A DNA stretch of 19,552 nt from CAHJXF01 sp038240015 (lineage in GTDB: Bacteria > Pseudomonadota > Gammaproteobacteria > Burkholderiales > Burkholderiaceae_D). Position 1 is the first letter of the stretch. Every line of letters begins with the position of its first letter. The notes under the pieces were generated by a model. It did no database searches. It had not been told where the DNA came from and was given only the letters and a program-made list of their open reading frames with translations. This document shows positions 7,619 to 15,516 of this stretch, piece by piece. Both the position numbers and the translations under genes were made by a program. Location: the NCBI GenBank assembly GCA_038240015.1, contig JBBSEF010000058.1, positions 1 through 19,552 on the forward strand. The letters run 5' to 3'.

Positions 7619-7694
7619 GATGCGACGGCAGCCCGCAGGGGCCGCGCCGCGTCGGCACAATACATGGTCCTTGCCGTCCGACGACGGCGCAGAC

Positions 7695-8078
7695 TCAACG
7701 CAACTCCACCGTCTTGTCGGCCCCCGCGTCCTTGAACAGGATGCGCTCGGCGCGCACTTCGCCTGCATGCGTACGGCTCGGGTAGCCGACCACCGTGATT
7801 TCCTTGCCGACCGCGACGGCTTCGCGCGACGCACCGCGACCCTCCATGCGCGAGACGGGCGCGAGGATCACGGTATAAGTCTTGTTGTCGGCGTCGAGCG
7901 TGAGGGTCGCGTGAGGGTTCTCGTAAGCGCTCGCCTTGATCTTGCCCTTCAACGTGAGCCTGGTGTCGGCGTCGTAGTCGCTCCAGCCGTGATGCGCGAA
8001 TGCGGGTGTTGCCGTGGTAACGAAAGCGACCAGCATGGCTGCGAGCGCCCATGCGATGCGGTTCTTGTGCGAGGCCAT
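7695..8078 (-). CDS. exported DUF6152-family protein
   Basis: A 127-residue secreted protein. Residues 1-28 are a clear Sec signal peptide: basic start, hydrophobic core from about 8 to 20, and AFA before a cleavage site at 28/29. The mature chain begins HHGWSDYDAD and then has short beta-rich blocks such as TLKGKI, ENPHATLTL, VILAPVSRMEGRG and VVGYPSR, the pattern of DUF6152 (OB-like small periplasmic proteins of unknown function). The ATG at 8078 is preceded by a near-perfect AGGAGGT 5 nt upstream, which fixes the start against an upstream in-frame ATG at 8138. It is the first gene of the minus-strand cluster, 76 nt before the DUF6644-like gene. The N-terminal His-His of the mature protein could bind metal; this is speculation. 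Confidence 0.88.
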   Translation of the reverse strand: MASHKNRIAWALAAMLVAFVTTATPAFAHHGWSDYDADTRLTLKGKIKASAYENPHATLTLDADNKTYTVILAPVSRMEGRGASREAVAVGKEITVVGYPSRTHAGEVRAERILFKDAGADKTVELR

Positions 8079-8111
8079 GTCGACCTCCTTTGAAGTGGAA
8101 TCGGAATCGCG

Positions 8112-8138
8112 ATTATCCCATCGCGACGCGTGCCGCAA
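8112..8138 (-). promoter_or_regulatory. possible sigma-70 promoter for the DUF6152-led cluster
   Basis: Reading the minus strand, GATAAT (8117-8112) is one mismatch from the -10 consensus and lies 33 nt before the start codon. A weak -35-like TTGCGG (8138-8133) is only 15 nt upstream, shorter than the usual 17. The rest of the 157-nt divergent region (8079-8235) shows no clear promoter for kup, no operator-like palindrome and no recognisable riboswitch. Confidence 0.3.
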
Positions 8139-8235
8139 CGATGTGGCCCATCCGCAAGAAGCGCCGTCATCGAATGCCGCACCTGCTCAAGCTCCGAGAT
8201 GCGATCATCTGCGTCCGACCTCGCAGGGCTTCCCG

Positions 8236-10128
8236 ATGACGTCTGCCGCAGCAGTCTCCACCCCCGCAGCGGCCGGGCATCCGGTCCGAGCCGCGCTGCT
8301 TTTAGGCGCGCTCGGCGTGGTGTTCGGCGACATCGGCACCAGTCCGATCTACGCGTTCCGGGAATCGTTGCGCGCCGCGAGCGACGTGCAATCCGAAGCG
8401 ACGATCCATGGCGTGCTGTCGCTCGTCTTCTGGGCGGTCGTCCTGATCGTCGCACTCAAGTACGTCGTGCTCGTCATGCGTGCCGACAACCAAGGCGAAG
8501 GCGGGACCATGGCGCTGCTTTCGCTCGCGCTGCCCGTCTGTGGGCGGATGCAAAGCGTGGTGTTGTTCGTCGGTCTGGCAGGCGCTTCGCTTTTCTTTGG
8601 CGACGCAATGATCACTCCAGCCATTTCGGTGTTGAGCGCCGTTGAGGGGATGGCGATCGTCACGCCGGCGGTGACGCCTTATGTGGTTCCGATCGCGGCC
8701 GCCATTCTCGTCGTTCTCTTCGCCATTCAGAGTCACGGCAGTGGAAGAGTCGGCAAGTTCTTCGGGCCGGTGATGGCGGCGTGGTTCGCGCTGCTCGCGG
8801 TGATGGGCCTGATGCAAGTGATCAAGCATCCGGGCGTACTCGTGGCGCTCAATCCCGCTTATGCGATTGCCTACCTGACGCATGCAAACGGCTGGATCGC
8901 ATTCACGGTCCTCGGTTCGGCGTTCCTTGCGCTCACCGGGGGAGAGGCGCTGTATGCCGACATGGGGCACTTCGGACGCCACGCGATTCGTATCGACTGG
9001 TTCCTCATCGTCATGCCGGCCCTGGTGCTCAACTATTTCGGGCAGGGGGCGTTGGTCCTGGCCGACCCGGCGAAAGCGGCGAACCCATTCTTCCTATTGT
9101 TCGATGGATGGTTGCTGGCCCCGGCCGTGTTGCTCAGCACGGCTGCTACCGTGATCGCCAGTCAGGCCGTCATTTCAGGCGCGTTCGCGCTGGTCCAGCA
9201 AGCCATCCAGCTCGGCGTGCTTCCGCGGCTGACGGTCAGGCAGACTTCCGATGAATCGCCCGGGCAGGTCTACGTGCCCCAGGTCAACTGGCTTTTGGCA
9301 ATCGCGGTACTGGGACTGGTGTTCGGTTTTCGAAGCTCCGATGCGCTGGCGAATGCGTACGGGATCGCGGTAGCCGGCGACATGCTGGTCACGACCGTGC
9401 TCGTGGCAACGGTCGCTCGAGGCGTGTGGCACTGGCCTTGGGCGGCTCTCGTTCCCGTGATGGGCGCGTTCCTGCTCCTCGACATCACCTTCGTCTCCGC
9501 CAACGTGCACAAGATTCCCGCCGGAGGATGGTTCCCCCTGCTCGTGGGCGCAGTGGCGCTCTCGATGATGTTGTGCTGGCGTCGCGGTCGTGAAGTCGCG
9601 TTCGCCAAACGTGACGAACGAGCGGTCAAGCTGGATGACTTCCTTGCCGGCCTGGCCGCGTCGGACGCTCCTATACGCACGCGCGGCACGGCCATCTATC
9701 TGACGCAGATGGACGGCATCGTTCCCGAAGCACTCGCCCTCAATCTCAAGCACAACGGAGTCGTGCATGAGCAAGTGGTGATGCTGCAAGTCAGAACCGA
9801 CCGCGCACCGCGAGTCGCGGAAGGATCTCGTGTGACGGTTGCCGATCTGCCGTCTGGTTTCAAAAAAGTCGAACTGCTTTTCGGCTTCGCCGAAAAGCCC
9901 GATGTTCCCGCCGCGCTTGCTTTGCACCGCGAGGTCCTGGGCTTCGACGCCTCGAGTTCGTCCTACTTCCTGGGCCGCGAAACACCGGTGCCCTCGCTGA
10001 AGCCCGATCTTCCGCGCGGGGTGGAGCACGTTTACGCCTTTCTCGCACACAACGCGGTACGGGCGCCGGACTATTTCCTGATCCCTCCCTCACAGGTGGT
10101 TGAACTCGGGACGCGCGTGGAGATGTAG
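8236..10128 (+). CDS. kup: low-affinity potassium transporter Kup
   Basis: Kup (TrkD) is a constitutive inner-membrane K+/H+ symporter. The protein has 630 residues against a usual 620-630. The family signature GDIGTSPIYAFRESL is at residues 31-45, followed by DNQGEGGTMAL, FFGDAMITPAISVLSA, FLALTGGEALYADMGHFG and NYFGQGALVL, and about twelve transmembrane helices to roughly residue 450. A soluble C-terminal domain ends with YFLIPPSQVVELGTRVEM. The ATG at 8236 has AGGG 7 nt upstream and gives a normal N-terminus; the open frame upstream (from 8014) runs over the divergent DUF6152 gene and is not family-like. It is a single gene, divergent from the envelope cluster and convergent with the MBL hydrolase gene 39 nt away. 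No obvious terminator follows. Confidence 0.97.
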   Translation: MTSAAAVSTPAAAGHPVRAALLLGALGVVFGDIGTSPIYAFRESLRAASDVQSEATIHGVLSLVFWAVVLIVALKYVVLVMRADNQGEGGTMALLSLALPVCGRMQSVVLFVGLAGASLFFGDAMITPAISVLSAVEGMAIVTPAVTPYVVPIAAAILVVLFAIQSHGSGRVGKFFGPVMAAWFALLAVMGLMQVIKHPGVLVALNPAYAIAYLTHANGWIAFTVLGSAFLALTGGEALYADMGHFGRHAIRIDWFLIVMPALVLNYFGQGALVLADPAKAANPFFLLFDGWLLAPAVLLSTAATVIASQAVISGAFALVQQAIQLGVLPRLTVRQTSDESPGQVYVPQVNWLLAIAVLGLVFGFRSSDALANAYGIAVAGDMLVTTVLVATVARGVWHWPWAALVPVMGAFLLLDITFVSANVHKIPAGGWFPLLVGAVALSMMLCWRRGREVAFAKRDERAVKLDDFLAGLAASDAPIRTRGTAIYLTQMDGIVPEALALNLKHNGVVHEQVVMLQVRTDRAPRVAEGSRVTVADLPSGFKKVELLFGFAEKPDVPAALALHREVLGFDASSSSYFLGRETPVPSLKPDLPRGVEHVYAFLAHNAVRAPDYFLIPPSQVVELGTRVEM

Positions 10129-10167
10129 GCGCCTGGGGTCGAGCTCCCAACGGCCCGCAGCTCGCTG

Positions 10168-11118
10168 TCAAACATCCACCAGCACATCGTCCTCGACGCG
10201 AGCGACGCCGACGCGCACGAGATCGGCGATCGTGCGATGCGCGAGGTCTTTGTACGGCAGCTTGATATCGCGAATCGCGTGACCGATCGCCGGCACCTCG
10301 CGAAACATCGCGACGACATCGGCTATCGTCATGCGACGCTCGTCGAGCAAGCGGTACTTGAGCAGCACCTTGACGACGTGCCGCCCGTTGACGGCGCGGT
10401 CGGACGACAGATGCTTCATGCGGCTTCGCGCACGCACCAGCGCACCATCGACATCGGTGAACGGACGTCCGTGCCCCGGAATCACGACGCGCACAGCCAG
10501 CGTTTCGACCAGGCCCAGCGTTTCGAATGCGGCGCCGAAATCCTCGTCCAGCGTCTTCGGATTCGCGCTCGGAAAGATCGCGCCGCTGCCGTCTTCCCAC
10601 AAAGCATCGCCCGAGATCAGGATGCCTTCGTCTTCGCAGTGGAACATCAGCGAATCGACATCGTGACCGGGCGCCGCGAGCGCCTCCCATTCGAGCCCGC
10701 CCAACGTCAACACGTCGCCGGCCGACAACGTGTCGGTGAAGTCGAAGCGCGCGCACGGCTGGCCTGTCGATTCGAACGTCAGCAGCCGGTGGTCCCAGTG
10801 GCGTACCGCATAGGAATTGCCTTCGGGGACGACGATCTCGCAGTGCGTGCGCTTGGCGATCAGCGCGTTGCCGCCGCAGTGGTCCGAGTGCAGATGCGTG
10901 TTGAGGATGCGCCGCAACTTGGGTGTGCGATGGCGCTCGAGCGCGTGCAGGACCAGCGCCAGGGTCTGCTCTGCATGCGACGTGTAGCCGCTGTCGACGA
11001 GAGTTGCACCGCTGTCGTCTTCGAACAGCACGCAATTCGACGAAAGCCAGCCGCGCTCGAACACCTGCAAGCCGGGCGGAAGCGTGATCGTCATCGATGA
11101 TTCTCGACCGCGAGGCAT
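10168..11118 (-). CDS. MBL-fold metallo-hydrolase
   Basis: This is a metallo-beta-lactamase-fold enzyme with the dinuclear metal set: THLHSDHCGG (H75, H77, D79, H80), APGHDVDS, ISGDALW and IPGHGRP. The C-terminal 90 residues (HLSSDRAVNGRHVV onward) form a helical tail found in the glyoxalase II/RNase Z-like hydrolase branch. The substrate is unknown; thioesters, lactones or activated acyl compounds are typical. The ATG at 11118 overlaps the preceding stop as TGATG and has AGGG upstream, giving 316 residues. An ATG at 11094 (308 residues) begins closer to the conserved region and is a real alternative. Coupling to the isomerase gene suggests the two act on related metabolites. Confidence 0.9.
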   Translation of the reverse strand: MPRGRESSMTITLPPGLQVFERGWLSSNCVLFEDDSGATLVDSGYTSHAEQTLALVLHALERHRTPKLRRILNTHLHSDHCGGNALIAKRTHCEIVVPEGNSYAVRHWDHRLLTFESTGQPCARFDFTDTLSAGDVLTLGGLEWEALAAPGHDVDSLMFHCEDEGILISGDALWEDGSGAIFPSANPKTLDEDFGAAFETLGLVETLAVRVVIPGHGRPFTDVDGALVRARSRMKHLSSDRAVNGRHVVKVLLKYRLLDERRMTIADVVAMFREVPAIGHAIRDIKLPYKDLAHRTIADLVRVGVARVEDDVLVDV

Positions 11119-11765
11119 CAGGCCGCCCTATTGCGCGCCGCCTGCGGACGCCCGGGACCGGCCGGCAGGCGCTCGGCCTGTTTCATCGCGTCGCTCGCAA
11201 AAACGCTTGCGTCGTTCACGTAATCGAGCAGCATCTCGGTCGCATCGAACCCCCAGAACGTCTGTCCATCGACGACCGCGGTCGGAACGCCGAACACGCC
11301 CGCAGCCAACGCATCGACGCCGTTCGCACGCAGAGCGTCCTTGACGGTATCGGCATTCAACGAACCCTCTGCGACCCCGAGCTCGTCGAGCAACGCCAGC
11401 CATGCATCTTGCTGGGTCGGCAGGTGCCCGTCGACCCACACATAACGAAACAATCGGTCGACGACATCCGCATGATTGCCTTTCGCAACCGACAGGCGCA
11501 GCAACGGCAGGGGGTTGAAAGGATGCATGCTCGGCATACTCATCGGTATGTCGTGTCGATGCGCGAGCCATACGCAATGGCGGAACGTCCATTCGCGCTT
11601 CGGCGGGATTTCCGCGGGACCGAGATGACCCCAATGATTCAGGAGACCACCGAACAACACGGGTCGCCTTCGAATCTGTGCGTGCGCCGCCACGCGATCG
11701 AGCACGGCGTTCTGCAGATACGAATAAGGCGAGATGAAGTCGAAGAACCAGTCGAGTTTTTTCAT
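11118..11765 (-). CDS. 2-hydroxychromene-2-carboxylate isomerase-like protein (DsbA/GST-kappa fold)
   Basis: A 215-residue thioredoxin-fold protein of the NahD/GST-kappa group. The N-terminal WFFDFISPYSYL (6-17) places Ser12 where NahD has its glutathione-activating serine in place of the DsbA cysteines. FGVPTAVVDGQTFWG, near the C-terminal third, contains the cis-proline loop and glutathione-site residues, followed by the DATEML helix. NahD uses glutathione to isomerise a naphthalene breakdown product, but many homologues lie outside naphthalene pathways and no other nah-type gene is visible. Start ATG 11765 has no good ribosome binding site; the frame is open further upstream but the family N-terminus begins exactly here. 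It lies 92 nt after the DUF1289 gene, so a separate promoter is possible, although I see no clear one. Confidence 0.87.
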   Translation of the reverse strand: MKKLDWFFDFISPYSYLQNAVLDRVAAHAQIRRRPVLFGGLLNHWGHLGPAEIPPKREWTFRHCVWLAHRHDIPMSMPSMHPFNPLPLLRLSVAKGNHADVVDRLFRYVWVDGHLPTQQDAWLALLDELGVAEGSLNADTVKDALRANGVDALAAGVFGVPTAVVDGQTFWGFDATEMLLDYVNDASVFASDAMKQAERLPAGPGRPQAARNRAA

Positions 11766-11857
11766 GAGCGGTCGTTGACGATCGATGCAGCGTTCGGACC
11801 GGGTAGGAGAAATATTCGAAACCGTATCTTCCCTGTGTTCATCGGAATGACCAATTG

Positions 11858-12067
11858 TTATGCGCCGGCCTCTTTGCGCAACTCGATCAATTGCCTGATC
11901 GCACGCTTCCGGACCGGCGTCGCGCGTCCCCATTCGATGATCTCGTCGAGCGTGCGCAGGCAGCCTGTGCACAATCCGCCTGCCGCACGTTCTTCGGCCG
12001 CGCCCAGTGACGGATCCATCTTGCAAATCGAGATGCAAGGCGAAGGAACTTCGTCTTCGTCGAGCAT
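11858..12067 (-). CDS. DUF1289 small cysteine-motif protein
   Basis: The 69-residue protein matches DUF1289: SPCISICKMDP (9-19) and GLCTGCLRTLDEIIEW (31-46), giving a C-x3-C and C-x2-C set (C11, C15, C33, C36) likely to bind zinc or an iron-sulfur centre. DUF1289 proteins are small and widespread in proteobacteria; their role is not established. The ATG at 12067 begins 1 nt after the ghrA-like stop, so translation is almost certainly coupled to it. An acidic stretch (MLDEDE) opens the protein and a basic helix (VRKRAIRQLIELRKE) closes it. Confidence 0.88.
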   Translation of the reverse strand: MLDEDEVPSPCISICKMDPSLGAAEERAAGGLCTGCLRTLDEIIEWGRATPVRKRAIRQLIELRKEAGA

Positions 12068-12068
12068 C

Positions 12069-13070
12069 TCAATAGCCGCGTTCGCGATCGACCACACCAC
12101 CGACCGGCTCGCCGCGTTCCAGCCGCCCGATCTTCTCGGCGATCTGCGCGAGCGTCGCCTTCCTCTGCGTGAGCGCCGAGCAATGCGGCGTGATCGTGAT
12201 GCGCGGCTCCTTCCAGAACGGATGATCGGCGGGCAGCGGCTCTTCGCGAAAGACATCGAGCGTGGCCGCGACGATGCGGCCTTCGGCGATAGCAGCGAGC
12301 AGATCGTGATCGACCAGATGCCGCCCTCGCGCGACGTTGATGACATACGCGTCGGGCATCAGCTTGCCCAGCGTGTCGCGATTGACGATGTTCTCGGTGT
12401 CGGGTGTGAGCGGCAATACGCACACGAGAATACGCGTGGCCGCGAGGAAGGAATCGAGTTGCTGTGCTCCCGCGAAGCAGCGCACGCCATCGATCGTCTT
12501 CGCAGTACGCGACCAGATCGACACCGGGAAGCCCTGCGCGGCAAGCGCATCCGCGACCGGTCGTCCGAGTGCGCCCGCGCCCATCACGCCCACCGGATAG
12601 TCGGCTCGATCGGTCGGCTTGCGAGGCGCCCACAATCCCGTGCGACTGTCGGCTTCCATCACGCCAAGCTCGCGCGCATAGCGGAGCGCCGCCTGCACGA
12701 CGTACTCGGCCATCAGTTGCGCCATGCCCGCGTCTTCGACGCGGATCACCGGCACGTTCGACGGCAACGCCGTTGTGCTCATCAAGCCATCGACACCTGC
12801 GCCAAGATTGAAGATGGCTTTCAGGCCGGGTTCGCTCGCATAGAACGCATCGGGCGGAGCCCACACGATCGCGTAATCAGCATACGCGGCGGCCCGCGCA
12901 GAGGCATGCGAAGCGGTATGCGCGCCGTCACGACCTCGATCCGGGGAGCCCGACGACGCATCCGCCCACGCATAGGTGTCCGCGTCGGGCAGCAACTCTT
13001 TCAAGCCGCGCAACCACGGCTCGGGCTTTGCGCCCGGCGCGCAGAAAATGATGCGGGGTTTGCCGCTCAT
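12069..13070 (-). CDS. ghrA: glyoxylate/hydroxypyruvate reductase A-type 2-hydroxyacid dehydrogenase
   Basis: The 333-residue cytosolic NAD(P)H-dependent reductase reduces glyoxylate, hydroxypyruvate or related 2-keto acids. The cofactor loop is GVMGAGALGRPVADAL (161-176), followed by WSRTAK (186-191), which fits NADPH use. Catalytic residues read as R248 (NVARGRH), E277 (REEPLP) and H296 (TPHCSA), all present. LGAGVDGL (89-96) is the GhrA-branch substrate loop. The protein is about 20 residues longer than E. coli GhrA because of a Gly/Ser/Ala-rich insert around residues 38-62. ATG 13070 overlaps the DUF4126 stop as ATGA. The exact substrate is uncertain, since GhrA relatives are promiscuous. 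Confidence 0.9.
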   Translation of the reverse strand: MSGKPRIIFCAPGAKPEPWLRGLKELLPDADTYAWADASSGSPDRGRDGAHTASHASARAAAYADYAIVWAPPDAFYASEPGLKAIFNLGAGVDGLMSTTALPSNVPVIRVEDAGMAQLMAEYVVQAALRYARELGVMEADSRTGLWAPRKPTDRADYPVGVMGAGALGRPVADALAAQGFPVSIWSRTAKTIDGVRCFAGAQQLDSFLAATRILVCVLPLTPDTENIVNRDTLGKLMPDAYVINVARGRHLVDHDLLAAIAEGRIVAATLDVFREEPLPADHPFWKEPRITITPHCSALTQRKATLAQIAEKIGRLERGEPVGGVVDRERGY

Positions 13071-13687
13071 GAATTGCGGCGCGATGGGTCGAGCTTCGCG
13101 AACAAGCGCGCGATGAAACGCCAGATTTTCGGAAGCAGCCAGATCGCAAGCGCGATCAGCAATCCGAGCATCCCGAAGAATACGTACGGATGCAACACCG
13201 CGAGCGCGAGGCCGCCAGGCACCAGCAGGTCTTCACCGAACGACATGCCGATATTGGAGAACGGCTCGGGCGACGTGTTGACGAGCGCGCGCGTGCCGCT
13301 TTTGGTCAGATGCGCGCCTGCCGCAAGCGACCCGCCGACGATCGCCGCGGCAAGCGTGCCGGCCGCGCCGCCGTGCGAATCGAGCGCGCCGAAAGCAGCC
13401 GCAGTGAGGAGCGCGCCTGCCGGTACGCGAATGAAGGTGTGCACCGTATCCCAGAGGCTGTCGACCCACGGAATCTTGTCGGCGACGAACTCGATCACGA
13501 CCATCAGCCCCGACGCGACCAGCACCATCGGATGCGACAGCAGGTGCAGCCCCTCGGGCATCGCGACCCAGCCCATGCGATCGACGATGCCCACCAGGAA
13601 CAGCACGAGGTAAAGGCGAATGCCGCTCGCCCAGCCGAGCGCGGCTGCGAGCGCGACGATCTGCGTGGGGTCGAGGCTGTTCAGCAT
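13067..13687 (-). CDS. DUF4126 integral membrane protein
   Basis: A 206-residue inner-membrane protein with about five hydrophobic, glycine-rich segments (6-36, 53-68, 87-124 and 157-196). IALAAALGWASGIRLYLVLF-type sequence at the N-terminus, EFVADKIPWVDSLWDTVHTFIR (66-87) and a central GGSLAAGAHLTKSGTRALVNTSPEPFSN block are the pattern of DUF4126. Function is unknown. The basic C-terminal tail (IWRFIARLFAKLDPSRRNS) probably faces the cytosol. It starts 10 nt after the first DinB gene and its stop overlaps the reductase start by 4 nt, so it sits inside a tightly packed transcript. Confidence 0.88.
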   Translation of the reverse strand: MLNSLDPTQIVALAAALGWASGIRLYLVLFLVGIVDRMGWVAMPEGLHLLSHPMVLVASGLMVVIEFVADKIPWVDSLWDTVHTFIRVPAGALLTAAAFGALDSHGGAAGTLAAAIVGGSLAAGAHLTKSGTRALVNTSPEPFSNIGMSFGEDLLVPGGLALAVLHPYVFFGMLGLLIALAIWLLPKIWRFIARLFAKLDPSRRNS

Positions 13688-13697
13688 GGTGGGTGCA

Positions 13698-14216
13698 TCA
13701 GGCGTTCTGTTCCTGCTGAAGCATGTACACGAGATCGAGTTCGGGCGCGAGCGTGCGGCCAGCTCCCAAGCCGCTGATCGCTGCCGTGATCTGACCGCGA
13801 TGATGCGTGCCGTGATTGAACACGTGGCCCAGCGTGGCTGCGAACGGAAGGGTTACGTCGTTGCCGCGCATGGTTCGATAGGCCAGCTTCTCGACATGGC
13901 GCGAGATCGGAATCGACGCGACGAGCGCCTCCCATCGAGCCGCCGCCTCGCGCAGCATCCGTGCGACCTCTACGCGATCCGCGCTCATTTCGGCATCGAG
14001 CGCGACGACCGGCGAGCGGCCTTCCGCGAATCGCGCATGCCACAGGTCTTCGGCGACGAGCAGATGATTGAGCGTGCCGTGGATCGAATCGAAGAACAGG
14101 CCGACATCGCGGCGATAGTCTTGATCGGGAAGCGGCGCGATCGCGTCGAGCAGGCGCGCGGTCGCCCAGCGGTGATAGCGCGCGAGCGTCGCGAAGTATT
14201 CGGCGAAGTGATCCAT
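13698..14216 (-). CDS. DinB-family metal-binding four-helix protein (copy 1)
   Basis: A 172-residue DinB/YfiT-like protein. The metal-binding histidine triad reads H51 (TLNHLL), H135 and H139 (HVFNHGTHHRGQ, 131-142). LARYHRWATARLLDAI (11-26) is the first helix with the usual W/N-rich start. Members act as thiol-dependent S-transferases (mycothiol, bacillithiol or glutathione) or hydrolases, but most bacterial homologues are untested. The neighbouring glutathione transferase gene makes a thiol-transfer role plausible. The gene begins 16 nt after a second DinB gene of similar layout, which suggests an old tandem duplication or co-selection. Confidence 0.9.
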   Translation of the reverse strand: MDHFAEYFATLARYHRWATARLLDAIAPLPDQDYRRDVGLFFDSIHGTLNHLLVAEDLWHARFAEGRSPVVALDAEMSADRVEVARMLREAAARWEALVASIPISRHVEKLAYRTMRGNDVTLPFAATLGHVFNHGTHHRGQITAAISGLGAGRTLAPELDLVYMLQQEQNA

Positions 14217-14232
14217 CGTCGTCGAGACGGCC

Positions 14233-14808
14233 TCAAGGCGCGAGGTCGGCTTCCACCATGCCGACAGCTTTCATGTCGGTCTCGCGAAACGGCGCGTCGG
14301 TCTCCATCAGGAACTCGTCCAACTGCGGCGGCGCGACCGAGCTGCCCGACAGCAGCGCGTGCGCCTGGCCGCGATGGTGGGTCTGGTGCATAAACAGATG
14401 TGCGAGCGTGCGATCGATGCGGTCTAGCGGCCTGCCGCGCGCACCGCGGTCGAAGGGTACGCGGCGAGCGAGAGCGTCGTCACGATCGTCTTCAATGCAG
14501 AGCCGCTCGCAGAAGGCGATGAAGCGATCATCGGCGAGTTGTTGCTCGCGCGCGAGTTCGGACATCGTCGCGCACGGCATCTCGTTCGCGAAGCTCGCTA
14601 CGCCGCGCCCACCTTCTTCGAGCGCGTCGAGGTAATACCAGTCGACGATCAGGATGTGGTTCAAGGTCGCCGCGATGCTCGGGAAGAAACTGGTTCGCGG
14701 TGCGACCCACTCGTCGTGCGTGAGTTTCATGCAAGCCGCGTCTAGCCGATGATTGGCGAGCCGATTGGCGCGCGCCATCACGAGAAAGTGTCGGGCCAGT
14801 GCGCTCAT
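14233..14808 (-). CDS. DinB-family metal-binding four-helix protein (copy 2)
   Basis: A 191-residue DinB-family protein whose triad reads H51 (TLNHIL), H141 and H145 (HLFMHQTHHRGQ, 137-148). The spacing from the N-terminus to the first histidine is identical to the neighbouring DinB gene, while most other residues differ, so the two are diverged paralogues. The C-terminus carries an extension (LDEFLMETDAPFRETDMKAV) absent from copy 1. The ATG at 14808 has AGGG about 8 nt upstream, inside the TAGGGCTTCACC that follows the glutathione transferase stop 9 nt away. Thiol-dependent transfer or hydrolysis is the likely chemistry; the substrate is unknown. Confidence 0.9.
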   Translation of the reverse strand: MSALARHFLVMARANRLANHRLDAACMKLTHDEWVAPRTSFFPSIAATLNHILIVDWYYLDALEEGGRGVASFANEMPCATMSELAREQQLADDRFIAFCERLCIEDDRDDALARRVPFDRGARGRPLDRIDRTLAHLFMHQTHHRGQAHALLSGSSVAPPQLDEFLMETDAPFRETDMKAVGMVEADLAP

Positions 14809-14817
14809 GGTGAAGCC

Positions 14818-15492
14818 CTAAGCCGCCTTCTTCGGCAACGGATGCCCCGGCATCAAATCGTAGGGATGCTTCCAGCGCGGCTCGGCCGCGATGCGCTCGG
14901 TCCACGCGGCGATCGCAGGAAAGGTCTTCAACTCGACGCCGAATTCGTTCGGAAAATAAAGATAGCCGATCAGCGACAGATCGGCCGTCGTCAATCGATC
15001 GCCGACGACGTGGCTTCGCTCTTGCAGATGCACGTCGAGTGTCTTCAACGCGCTGGCCGAGCGTGCGCGCAGGTAGGCGATCACGGCGGGATCGATGCTG
15101 CCTTCGGGCGCGAAGTTGAGCATCCATCGCAAGGTCGCGATCGGCGAAGTGAGCTTATGGTTGTCCCATAGCGTCCAGCGCAGGATCTCGCGTCGCTCGT
15201 CGTCGTCCTTCGGCCCGAAGCGGTCGAGCGTTTCAGCGAGATAGTCGAGCATCACGCCGCTCTGCGTGAGCGTGCGCGTTTCGCCGCCGCGGCGGTGCTG
15301 CAACACCGGCACTTCGCCCATCTCGTTGATCGCCTTGAACCCGGGCGCGCGCGTGCCGCCGTTGAAGAAGTCCACCCACAACGGTTGCCAATCGGCGCCC
15401 GCGAGCTCGAGCATCAAGGCGACCTTGTACGCGTTGCCCGATTGAGCGAAGCAATGCAGACGATACTCGGCGGAAGCTGTGGATTCGGTCAT
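14818..15492 (-). CDS. glutathione S-transferase family protein
   Basis: The 224-residue protein has an N-terminal thioredoxin-like domain (about 10-90) and an all-helical C-terminal domain. LHCFAQSGNAYKVALMLEL (12-30) offers Ser18 as the likely glutathione-activating residue. FKAINEMGEVPVLQ (52-65) carries the cis-proline, followed by LTQSGVMLDYLAE (74-86), the gamma-glutamyl site. LTTADLSLIGYL is the C-terminal N-capping/hydrophobic staple block, and PAIAAWTERIAAEP ends the fold. It should conjugate or transfer glutathione in the cytosol; the substrate is unknown. The start at 15492 has GGAA about 7 nt upstream. It sits 59 nt after the acyl-CoA dehydrogenase and 9 nt before a DinB gene. Confidence 0.92.
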   Translation of the reverse strand: MTESTASAEYRLHCFAQSGNAYKVALMLELAGADWQPLWVDFFNGGTRAPGFKAINEMGEVPVLQHRRGGETRTLTQSGVMLDYLAETLDRFGPKDDDERREILRWTLWDNHKLTSPIATLRWMLNFAPEGSIDPAVIAYLRARSASALKTLDVHLQERSHVVGDRLTTADLSLIGYLYFPNEFGVELKTFPAIAAWTERIAAEPRWKHPYDLMPGHPLPKKAA

Positions 15493-15516
15493 CGTGTTTC
15501 CAAGGGGTTGGCAATC

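Noticed and set aside
10129..10167. Possible terminator between kup and the MBL gene (TGGG...CCCA around GAGCTC)
   Set aside because: The stem is only 4-5 nt and neither strand has a following T-run.
10237..11100. A 287-codon plus-strand frame opposite the MBL gene
   Set aside because: It is a shadow of the MBL hydrolase codons; no independent motif or ribosome site was seen.
11118..11765. Assigning the isomerase to naphthalene degradation
   Set aside because: There are no dioxygenase, aldolase or other naphthalene pathway genes nearby; NahD-fold proteins are common outside that pathway.
11766..11857. Promoter upstream of the isomerase gene
   Set aside because: TTGGTC is followed at 17 nt only by a poor -10-like GAAGAT; the match is no better than chance for this AT-richer gap.
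11097..13613. An 838-codon open frame on the plus strand
   Set aside because: It is antisense to four genes with clear family motifs (MBL, isomerase, DUF1289, GhrA) and part of DUF4126. Its product is rich in Arg and Ala and has no domain pattern; long antisense frames are expected in GC-rich DNA with strong third-position bias.
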